This document shows, in pieces, positions 28,235 through 35,349 of a stretch of 64,000 nucleotides of DNA. Position 1 is the stretch's first letter. The number at the start of each line of letters is the position of its first letter. The stretch is from Neisseria dumasiana (GTDB lineage Bacteria; Pseudomonadota; Gammaproteobacteria; Burkholderiales; Neisseriaceae): NCBI RefSeq assembly GCF_022870885.1, contig NZ_CP091509.1, positions 248,001 through 312,000 on the forward strand, read 5' to 3'. A program made the translations under genes and the position numbers. The notes beneath the pieces were generated by a model. That model saw only the letters and a program-made list of their open reading frames with translations, was not told where the DNA came from and ran no database searches.

Positions 28235-28843
28235 ATGAGTAAAAAACGTATTATGTTGCTTTATGTGCCTGCGGTGTTGGCTGTGATTTGGCTGGTGCTG
28301 CTGATGTGGGTGCATGTGTCGGCTTTGTCTTTCCGTTATATTACCTTAGATGAAATCCAACCGGCCGATGCCGCCTTGGTGTTGGGCAATTCTGTTTATA
28401 AAAACGGCAAGCCCAACCCCTGCCTGCGTTCGCGCGTGGCGGCGGGGGCGGAGCTTTACCATAAGGGTAAAGTAACCAAACTGGTGGTTAGCGGCGGCAC
28501 AGACAGCGACGGCAGCAACGAAGCCCGGCACATGAAAGCGATTGCGGTAGAGTTGGGCGTGCCGGAATCGCATATCCTAACGGAAACCAAATCCGAGAAC
28601 ACTTATGAAAACATTCTGTTCAGCTCGATTGCGTTGTCGAACAATTCGAGCGTGGTGCTGGTCAGTGCCGACTACCATCTCAAACGTGCGTCATGGCTGG
28701 CGCGCCGCCAATGGCAGGATACCAAAACGATTCAGGCTTATTCGGGAAAAGCCGAATGTGATGAAGAAAGCAGCGGCTATCTGCGTAAAATCGTGCGCGA
28801 AAGCTTGGCTTGGATTAAAGCGTATTTCATGACGCCGGAGTGA
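28235..28843 (+). CDS. SanA/ElyC-like DUF218 membrane protein
   Basis: The 202-residue protein has one N-terminal membrane anchor (about 6-28, LYVPAVLAVIWLVLLMWVHV) and a DUF218 domain: DAALVLGNSVYKNGKPNPCL, KLVVSGGTDSDGSNEARHMK, ILTETKSENTYENILFSS, and VLVSADYHLKRA. SanA and ElyC members act in envelope integrity; SanA is linked to vancomycin exclusion at high temperature. The fold resembles nucleotide-binding domains but no reaction is established. It is a single gene followed by a CREE. Confidence 0.85.
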   Translation: MSKKRIMLLYVPAVLAVIWLVLLMWVHVSALSFRYITLDEIQPADAALVLGNSVYKNGKPNPCLRSRVAAGAELYHKGKVTKLVVSGGTDSDGSNEARHMKAIAVELGVPESHILTETKSENTYENILFSSIALSNNSSVVLVSADYHLKRASWLARRQWQDTKTIQAYSGKAECDEESSGYLRKIVRESLAWIKAYFMTPE

Positions 28844-28915
28844 GGCGGCTTATATTCGGTGCGGCGCGGGAAATCGGGTAGAATATGCGCCACCGAACTG
28901 GAATCAATAACAGAC

Positions 28916-29069
28916 TATAAGTTAATCCCCTTAACTTTTACTACGGCGTTGCGGTGCTTCAGCTCAAAGAGAACGATGATGTAAGCCGCAGAAGCGGCAA
29001 CAGAATCGGTTCCGTATTACCTGTGCTGTTGGCTTGATGCCTTGTATTAAAGTAAGTGGATTAACTATA
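28916..29069. repeat. Complete long-form CREE (154 bp)
   Basis: The element is bounded by TATAAGTTAATCC and GGATTAACTATA. The core runs TACTACGGCGTTGC, GCTTCAGCTCAAAGAGAACG, GCCGCAGAAGCGGCAACAGA, then CTTGATGCCTTGTATTA. Its length equals the known long class of Correia elements (about 154-156 bp). It is joined on the right to a remnant TTGCAAAGGTCTCAG of the other repeat family and a DUS hairpin. Confidence 0.9.
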
Positions 29070-29081
29070 TTGCAAAGGTCT

Positions 29082-29111
29082 CAGGCCGTCTGAAATGTTT
29101 CAGACGGCCTG
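29082..29111 (+). terminator. Inverted DUS hairpin
   Basis: CAGGCCGTCTGAAA and TTTCAGACGGCCTG are almost contiguous, followed by TTATTTTGTTT. It could end the SanA-like transcript. Confidence 0.7.
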
Positions 29112-29212
29112 TTATTTTGTTTACACAATCCCATAGTAAAACGCTTACTTAATAACCTATCCGCTCCCGCGAAAGCTGCTGACAGAGTAGGGCGGGTTGT
29201 TGCGCGGGTGAG

Positions 29213-30034
29213 ATGGTTTCTTCACTTCATTTGACGGCTAAAAATATGAATGCTTCCGACCGTTGGCAGATACACCGTTATCTTGCCCGAAATACCGATG
29301 AACGCTTGCAGTTGGTGCGCGACGTGCCGCAGCAGATTATTTTGGTGGGTGCCGATGCCGATGAAAGCCGCAGCCTGCTTGCCGCCCGTTATCCCAAAGC
29401 CACTTTTACGGAATACGACCCGCGCCCTGATTTTTTGGAAGCGGCAGCCAAAGCCCGTAAATCAGGTTTGTGGCAGAAGCTGACGGGCAAACAGGTGGTG
29501 CAGCACTGCCAGCCTGTCGGCCAGCTTTTGCCCGAAGCTTCGGCGGATATGTTGTGGGCGAATCTGGCCTTGATCACGGCGAAAGAGCCTGTGCCGGTGT
29601 TTGAAAACTGGGCGCGTGCTTTGAAAACCAACGGTTTGCTGTTTTTTACCCATTTCGGTATTGATACTTTGGGCGGGTTGGCAGGCCGTCTGAAAGCGCA
29701 AGGTATTGCGGTGGAAACGCCGATGTTGTTCGATATGCACGATTTGGGCGATATGCTGTTTCATCACGGTTTTTACGATCCGGTAATGGATACGGCCAAG
29801 CTGGAGTTGCATTACCGCCGGGCAGAGACGTTTTGGCAGGATATGGATACTTTGGGGTTGTGGGCATCGCTGGTGTTCGGCGATGAAGCTGCGGCGCGGG
29901 CAGCGGTGGAAGCGGTATTTGCCCAAGAAGGCGAATTAACGATTACGCTGGAAACGGTGTTCGGCCATGCCGTGAAAAAACTGATGTTGCCGCAAGGGGA
30001 AAGCCCGGTGCAGTTTTATCCGAAAAAGGCATAA
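29213..30034 (+). CDS. BioC-like SAM-dependent methyltransferase
   Basis: The 273-residue protein has a Rossmann methyltransferase pattern: IILVGADADES (degenerate glycine loop), TEYDPRPDFLEAA (acidic end of strand 2), and ASADMLWANLALITAKEPVP with RALKTNGLLFFTHFGIDTLG. The latter is close to the BioC signature LWANLALQW...FGPDTL. BioC O-methylates malonyl-ACP in biotin synthesis. The glycine motif is poor (VGADADES) and no bio genes are adjacent, so the role is uncertain. The start could also be the ATG at 29246. A strong terminator follows. Confidence 0.75.
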   Translation: MVSSLHLTAKNMNASDRWQIHRYLARNTDERLQLVRDVPQQIILVGADADESRSLLAARYPKATFTEYDPRPDFLEAAAKARKSGLWQKLTGKQVVQHCQPVGQLLPEASADMLWANLALITAKEPVPVFENWARALKTNGLLFFTHFGIDTLGGLAGRLKAQGIAVETPMLFDMHDLGDMLFHHGFYDPVMDTAKLELHYRRAETFWQDMDTLGLWASLVFGDEAAARAAVEAVFAQEGELTITLETVFGHAVKKLMLPQGESPVQFYPKKA

Positions 30035-30048
30035 TAGAAGCACATATA

Positions 30049-30091
30049 AAAAACACCTGTCTCAGGTTTGGCCTGCAGCAGGTGTTTTTTT
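30049..30091 (+). terminator. Rho-independent terminator
   Basis: AAAAACACCTG and CAGGTGTTTTT form an 11-bp stem with T-rich tails on both strands. It lies between the convergent methyltransferase and lipoprotein genes. Confidence 0.88.
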
Positions 30092-30117
30092 ATGTGAATC
30101 AGCGGAATAAAGCGGGC

Positions 30118-31596
30118 TTAACGTTCGATATGCTCGTAGATTTTATACGGCTCTTGGTCTTCGCTGTCGGGAATATCGGCGGTTTTTTCATCGTTTATAT
30201 CGTCGCTATCACCCTTAAATGCCTTAATTATGTCCATCAGGCCGATGGTTTTGGTTTTGTCGGGGTTAAAGGTAAACACCGGTTTGCCGAAGCGGTTCAT
30301 GTAGAGAACCGAATCGATATTGAGTGCCTGTAATTCGCCGTTGATTTGCACATAATGGCGCATACCGACCAAGCGTCCTTTTTTATCGAGATACCAATCG
30401 GATGAAATGGGCATGCCTACGATGCCGTTTAAGCGGACGGTGTCGTTAAGGCTGTCAAATACGCCGAGAAGCAGCTTTTTGGTTTGTTCGTACTTCTCTT
30501 TGCTGACGGCTGTTTCGGGTTTTTCTTTCTGCAAGCGGTTGAATTCTTGTGAAAAATGTTTTTTCATGGCCTGCGTTAAGAGTTTCTCGAATTCATTGTC
30601 CATCAGGTAGTGGATGCGGTATGTGCCGCCGGCCTGCTTGGTGTATTCGTCGGGCGGCAGGCTGCGGTAATACTGCGGCGGAATATCGGCATAAGCGCGG
30701 TAAGCGGCGATGAACATGGCTTTGGTCGCCGTTTTCAGCGGATAGTTTTTCGGTGAATCCTGTATTTCTTTACTGCTGTCGCTGATTAATTCGTCTACAT
30801 CAGACAGCTTCAGGTAAATCGGTTCGTGAATCAAACGCTCGCGTAAAGCAGGTGGCGCAATCAGATTGAGAGCCGCGGGGATGGAGGCGGGCAGATCGAC
30901 AATGATGCTCATCTCTTCGCCGTCGAGCAGTATGGGCATGCTGATGCGGGTGCTTTCATTGCGGTTAACCAGTGAAAATTCGGGCGTGAGTTCGAGCTTT
31001 TTGCGTCTTAAATCCAACGCGCCGGAATATTTGATACGGGCATTTTCAAGGTAACGTGCTATGGCCGGGCGTTCGTAGAGGTAGTTTGCCGCTTTTCTGC
31101 CGATATTATTGCTGCTTGAGGGCACGGCAGTCAGCAGCGACGGCGTTATGGTGTTCATCACGAAAGCGGCGGCGCGGTAATCGTCGCCGTTGTTTTCGCT
31201 ATCGGTGCCGTCTGAATATTCGCTGCCGGCTGCTTCTTCAGGTTCGGTATAGTCTGCGGCAAACTCTGCTGTGTTTACTGCGGATGCGGCGTTTGTTTCG
31301 GCTTCCGCTTCAAATTCTGCTTCAGCCTCTGCCTCTGGTGCGGCTTCTGATACGGCTTCAAGGCCGGCGGCCAAATCGGCAGCGGCTTTTTCTTTGGCGG
31401 CCGGTTCGGGTGCGTAGCCCTTATCGAACGGGGTAAAGGCAACTTTGATTTCGCCTTGGAAGTTGTAGCTGTAATCTTTGGTCAGGCTGCGTTCTACCGA
31501 ATGGCTGACCATTTCGTGAGGGCTTTTGCCGTCTAAAGTGCTGCATGCGCTCAGGCCGATTACGGCTAAGGCTGTGGTTAGTGAGCTGAGTTTCAT
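30118..31596 (-). CDS. Lipoprotein of unknown function
   Basis: The 492-residue protein has a lipoprotein signal (MKLSSLTTALAVIGLSACST, lipobox LSAC, Cys18). Residues about 63-130 are low complexity, very rich in Glu and Ala (AAPEAEAEAEFEAEAETNAA), and probably disordered. The rest is soluble with no motif I recognise; segments include ISMPILLDGEEMSIIVDLPA and WYLDKKGRLVGMRHYVQING. No transmembrane segment is visible after the signal. A complete short CREE lies 40 bases upstream and may carry its promoter. Envelope location is well supported; function is unknown. Confidence 0.8.
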   Translation of the reverse strand: MKLSSLTTALAVIGLSACSTLDGKSPHEMVSHSVERSLTKDYSYNFQGEIKVAFTPFDKGYAPEPAAKEKAAADLAAGLEAVSEAAPEAEAEAEFEAEAETNAASAVNTAEFAADYTEPEEAAGSEYSDGTDSENNGDDYRAAAFVMNTITPSLLTAVPSSSNNIGRKAANYLYERPAIARYLENARIKYSGALDLRRKKLELTPEFSLVNRNESTRISMPILLDGEEMSIIVDLPASIPAALNLIAPPALRERLIHEPIYLKLSDVDELISDSSKEIQDSPKNYPLKTATKAMFIAAYRAYADIPPQYYRSLPPDEYTKQAGGTYRIHYLMDNEFEKLLTQAMKKHFSQEFNRLQKEKPETAVSKEKYEQTKKLLLGVFDSLNDTVRLNGIVGMPISSDWYLDKKGRLVGMRHYVQINGELQALNIDSVLYMNRFGKPVFTFNPDKTKTIGLMDIIKAFKGDSDDINDEKTADIPDSEDQEPYKIYEHIER

Positions 31597-31635
31597 TATT
31601 TTCCTTTGGTATCGGACGGTTTTGGATAGTGGTTA

Positions 31636-31741
31636 TATAGTCAATCAACCTGTTTTTAATACAAAGCAGCAAACCGCAGACCGTACAGACAAACGCCAAG
31701 GCGCGGCAACGCTGTGGTAAAAGTTAAGTTGATGGGCTATA
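31636..31741. repeat. Complete short-form CREE (106 bp)
   Basis: The element runs from TATAGTCAATCAACC to AAGTTGATGGGCTATA. The core is AAAGCAGCAAACCGCAGACC, GTACAGACAAACGCCAAGGC, GCGGCAACGCTG. Its length fits the short Correia class (about 104-108 bp). It lies 40 bases upstream of the unknown lipoprotein gene. Correia ends are known to create promoters, so it may drive that gene. Confidence 0.9.
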
Positions 31742-31797
31742 AATGGTGGACGGCAGTAAACGGACGGGTTGTCTGTTTTGCCGTTGGTAAGGCAGAT

Positions 31798-31942
31798 CGA
31801 GACCTTTGCAAAACCGCCGTCTGCGGTGCATTTCTGCGTTGTGCGCCGCCCGCTTGTTTGCTTATCTAGATGATATGTTTGCACCCGCAGTGCTGCTACG
31901 CCTTGAACTGCATCCACATCCGCAGGTTTTGAAAAGGTGTCA
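31798..31942. repeat. 145-bp inverted-repeat element, copy C
   Basis: The left end is CGAGACCTTTGCAAAACCG and the right end CAGGTTTTGAAAAGGTGTCA. The core is in the opposite orientation to copy A (GCATTTCTGCGTTGTGCGCC ... GCAGTGCTGCTACGCCTTGA). With the adjacent CREE and an inverted DUS, it fills the 31597-32073 gap, which has no gene. Confidence 0.7.
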
Positions 31943-32012
31943 AATTATCGGAAAGCGGAAATTATTTGTCCAGCATGTTTTGACGTGCGGTAGCAGGGCT
32001 TGTTTAAAGCCG

Positions 32013-32051
32013 AGGCCGTCTGAACAACCGGAACGGTTTTTCAGACGGCCT
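32013..32051 (-). terminator. Inverted DUS terminator of pgi
   Basis: AGGCCGTCTGAA (32013-32024) and TTCAGACGGCCT (32040-32051) enclose an inner CCGGAACGG palindrome. It lies 22 bases past the pgi stop on the minus strand. Confidence 0.75.
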
Positions 32052-32073
32052 GCTTGTATGTTAACCACACGTT

Positions 32074-33714
32074 CTAAGTATGGCCGGTACAGCGGCGGTA
32101 AAAACCGATCAGCCCGTTGGTTGAAGAATCGTGTTGCAATTGGCGTGCCTGTGCCAATTCGGGTTCGATGTTTTTGGCTAAGACTTTGCCGTATTCCACG
32201 CCCCATTGGTCGAACGGGTTGATGTTCCAAATCACGCCCTGCACGAAGATTTTGTGTTCGTACATGGCCATCAGCATGCCGAGATTGAAGGGGGTAAGCT
32301 CGTCGATCAGAATGCTGTTGCTGGGGCGGTTGCCGGGAAATTCTTTGTGTGGGGCGAGTTGTTCGCGTTCCGCTTCGGGCAGGTGTGCCAGTTCGGAGCG
32401 GGCTTGGTCTGATGTTTTGCCCAGCATTAATGCTTCGGCCTGTGCGAAAGCGTTGGCTACGGTAAAGCGGTGCTGGCGGCCGATTTGATAAGGGGTACGC
32501 ATGGGAACGATAAAATCGACGGGAATCAGGCGCGTGCCTTGATGCAGCAGTTGGAAGAAGGCATGTTGGCAGTTCACGCCCTCTTCGCCGAATACGATGC
32601 CGCCGGTGTGCCAGCTCACGGTTTCGCCTTGAAGGGTGCGGCGTTTGCCGTTGCTTTCCATATCGAGCTGTTTCAAATAGCCGGGGAAGCGGCGCAGGTT
32701 ATGGCTGTAGGGCACGACGGCGTGGCCCGAGGCGTTGCAGAAGTTTCCGTACCACACGCCGAGCAGGGCAAGCAAAACGGGAATATTGTGGCGGAAGCCG
32801 GTATGGAAAAAATGTTCGTCCATCGCATGTGCGCCGCTGAGGAATTTGCGGAACTGCGTGCCGCCCACGGCCACCATAACGGGCAGGCCGATGGCCGACC
32901 ACACCGAATAACGTCCGCCCACAAAATCGAACATGGCAAAGACGTTGTCGGCAGCGATGCCGAAATTCTGAGCGGCGGCCACATCGCTGGAAATGGCGGT
33001 GAAATGGCGGGCGATATCGGCTTCGCGCAGGCCGCTTTCTCTAAACCAAGTGCGGGCGGCATGGGCGTTGAGCAGGGTTTCGGGGGTGCCGAACGATTTG
33101 CTGGCTACGCAGAATACGGTGGTTTCGGCGTTTAAGCCGGCCAAAACTTGGGCGATATTGGCATCGTCGGAATTCGACACGAAATGGACGCGTATGTTTT
33201 TACGGTAAGGTTGCAGGGCTTGAACGGCAAGTTGCGGGCCTAAGTCGGAGCCGCCGATGCCGATGTGGACGAAATCGGTAATGCGTTTGCCGGTGGCGCC
33301 GGTATGTGTGCCGCTGAGCAGGTTTTCGGCAAATGCGATGGCGCGTTCCAGTTCGCGGTGGATATCGGGCAGCACGTTTTTGCCGTCTACGTTTACGGCG
33401 GGGGCATCGGCCGGCAGGCGCAAGGCGGTGTGCAGCACGGCGCGGTTTTCGCTGAGATTGATTTTATCGCCGCGCCGCATGGCTTCGGCCTGCTGTTTCA
33501 CGCCGGCGGCATCGGCCAAGCGGCACAACAGGCCGAGGGTTTCTTCGCTGATGCGGTTTTTGCTGTAATCGAACAAGAGGCCGTGAAGGGTTTCGTGCAT
33601 GTTGTCGAAACGGGCAGGGTCGGCCTGAAACCAGTCGCGCATGTGCAGCGACGAAGTATTGATTTGGTGGGCTTGGAGGTCTTGCCAAATGGCGGTCAGA
33701 AGCTCTTTGTTCAT
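32074..33714 (-). CDS. pgi: Glucose-6-phosphate isomerase
   Basis: The 546-residue protein has the normal length. It interconverts glucose-6-phosphate and fructose-6-phosphate. Visible motifs are the sugar-phosphate site (HIGIGGSDLGPQLAVQAL), FVGGRYSVWSAIGLPVMVAV (PGI signature 1, catalytic region), and the C-terminal signature in FDQWGVEYGKVLAKNIEPEL. The start is ATG at 33714. It is a single-gene unit, not linked here to other sugar genes. Confidence 0.97.
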   Translation of the reverse strand: MNKELLTAIWQDLQAHQINTSSLHMRDWFQADPARFDNMHETLHGLLFDYSKNRISEETLGLLCRLADAAGVKQQAEAMRRGDKINLSENRAVLHTALRLPADAPAVNVDGKNVLPDIHRELERAIAFAENLLSGTHTGATGKRITDFVHIGIGGSDLGPQLAVQALQPYRKNIRVHFVSNSDDANIAQVLAGLNAETTVFCVASKSFGTPETLLNAHAARTWFRESGLREADIARHFTAISSDVAAAQNFGIAADNVFAMFDFVGGRYSVWSAIGLPVMVAVGGTQFRKFLSGAHAMDEHFFHTGFRHNIPVLLALLGVWYGNFCNASGHAVVPYSHNLRRFPGYLKQLDMESNGKRRTLQGETVSWHTGGIVFGEEGVNCQHAFFQLLHQGTRLIPVDFIVPMRTPYQIGRQHRFTVANAFAQAEALMLGKTSDQARSELAHLPEAEREQLAPHKEFPGNRPSNSILIDELTPFNLGMLMAMYEHKIFVQGVIWNINPFDQWGVEYGKVLAKNIEPELAQARQLQHDSSTNGLIGFYRRCTGHT

Positions 33715-34235
33715 AGGCGTGCGGGCAATCGGTAATCTAATGGTTAAGGCAAGTTGGTGAAAGGTTGTAGGCCGTCTGAAAAAACGGCGGATGTCGGTTG
33801 GTTATGTAGTGTCGTGTAGTATATAACAACCGGCAGGCTTTTTTGATATGAAGTCGATTAACTTAATTTTTACTGCGGCTTGCTGCCTTGTATTAAAAAT
33901 AGGTTGATGGCTATAAACGCTTATTAGACCGCAAAGTTTATAAAGATAGGGCGGATTAGTGCAAAAATAGATTGATATTGCTCAAATGAGTCGATAAAAA
34001 AACGGTGCGGCACGGCGGATATGCTTTAAACGCATTCAGACGGCCTTGATGTATTAATGCGTTTTAATTGAAATAAAATACCAATATTTTAATTAAATAG
34101 AAATTTAAATTCCCATAAAAGACAAATCCATAGATTTACACAATAAAATAGCTAGAAATAAACTTTCAGCCTTGCCATAGGCCGTCTGAACCGTTAACCT
34201 TAGCAACCTGATTCATTGCATAGAAAAGAACAATC
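33715..34235. other. Intergenic region with deleted CREE and AT-rich aroG upstream
   Basis: This 521-base gap has no gene. It holds DUS copies near 33769, 34036 and 34181, and an internally deleted CREE at 33847-33915 (TATGAAGTCGATTAACTT ... AGGTTGATGGCTATA, 69 bp). A strongly AT-rich stretch at 34060-34175 probably carries the aroG promoter. Confidence 0.65.
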
Positions 34236-35279
34236 ATGACACCACGCCACCAAACAGACGATGTCAAAATCAGAGAAGTAAAAGAACTGCTCCCCCCGAT
34301 TGCCCACCTTTACGAACTCCCCATCAGCGATCACGCCGCCGATCTCGTGCACCAAACCCGCGGCGAAGTGGCCAAACTCGTTCACGGCGAAGACAACCGC
34401 CTGTTGGTGATTATCGGCCCGTGTTCCATCCACGACCCCAAAGCCGCGCTCGAATACGCCGAGCGTTTGCTGCCGTTGCGTAAAAAATACGAAAAAGAGC
34501 TGCTGATCGTGATGCGCGTTTACTTTGAAAAACCGCGTACCACCGTCGGTTGGAAAGGGCTGATTAACGACCCGCACCTCGACGGCACGTTCGACATCAA
34601 CTTCGGTTTGCGCCAAGCCCGCAAGCTTTTGCTTACACTCAACAATATGGGTATGCCCGCATCAACCGAGTTTCTCGACATGATTACCCCGCAATACTAT
34701 GCCGACCTGATTTCATGGGGCGCCATCGGTGCGCGCACCACCGAAAGCCAAGTGCACCGAGAGCTGGCAAGCGGCTTGTCTTGCCCGGTAGGTTTCAAAA
34801 ACGGCACCGACGGCAACCTGAAAATCGCCATCGATGCCATCGGCGCGGCCAACCATCCGCACCATTTCCTGTCTGTTACCAAAGCCGGCCACTCCGCGAT
34901 TGTCCACACCGCCGGCAACCCCGACTGCCATGTGATTTTGCGCGGCGGCAAAGAGCCGAATTACAGCAGCGAACATGTGAAAGCCGCTGCCGAGCAGCTC
35001 ACGCAAGCCGGTGTAACGCCCAAGCTGATGGTCGATTTCAGCCATGCCAACAGCCGCAAAGACTACAAACGCCAAATGGAAGTGGCTCAAGATGTCGCCC
35101 AGCAAATCCGCGACGGCGAAAACAACATCATGGGCGTGATGGTGGAAAGCCACTTGGTAGAAGGCCGCCAAGACAAACCCGTATGCTACGGCCAAAGCAT
35201 CACCGACGCCTGCATCGGCTGGGAGCAAACCGAAGAACTGCTCGCCTTGCTGGCAGATGCCAACCGCAGCCGCGTGTAA
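34236..35279 (+). CDS. aroG: 3-deoxy-7-phosphoheptulonate synthase (DAHP synthase, class I)
   Basis: The 347-residue protein catalyses the first shikimate step, PEP plus erythrose-4-phosphate to DAHP. Motifs are LVIIGPCSIHDPKAALEYA, MRVYFEKPRTTVGWKGLIND (PEP and metal region), GARTTESQVHRELASGLSCP, and LMVDFSHANSRKD. It belongs to the AroFGH type that is feedback-inhibited by an aromatic amino acid; N-terminal residues of that site are present, but the effector cannot be assigned by eye. It is followed by an inverted DUS and then priA. Confidence 0.95.
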   Translation: MTPRHQTDDVKIREVKELLPPIAHLYELPISDHAADLVHQTRGEVAKLVHGEDNRLLVIIGPCSIHDPKAALEYAERLLPLRKKYEKELLIVMRVYFEKPRTTVGWKGLINDPHLDGTFDINFGLRQARKLLLTLNNMGMPASTEFLDMITPQYYADLISWGAIGARTTESQVHRELASGLSCPVGFKNGTDGNLKIAIDAIGAANHPHHFLSVTKAGHSAIVHTAGNPDCHVILRGGKEPNYSSEHVKAAAEQLTQAGVTPKLMVDFSHANSRKDYKRQMEVAQDVAQQIRDGENNIMGVMVESHLVEGRQDKPVCYGQSITDACIGWEQTEELLALLADANRSRV

Positions 35280-35302
35280 TCCGCATCCTCCGTCAAACCG
35301 TT

Positions 35303-35335
35303 CGAGGCCGTCTGAAATCTTTTCAGACGGCCTCG
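35303..35335 (+). terminator. Inverted DUS terminator between aroG and priA
   Basis: CGAGGCCGTCTGAAA (35303-35317) and TTTCAGACGGCCTCG (35321-35335) are perfect 15-base arms with a 3-base loop. TATAAT at 35338-35343 follows at once. Confidence 0.8.
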
Positions 35336-35349
35336 GTTATAATACCCGC

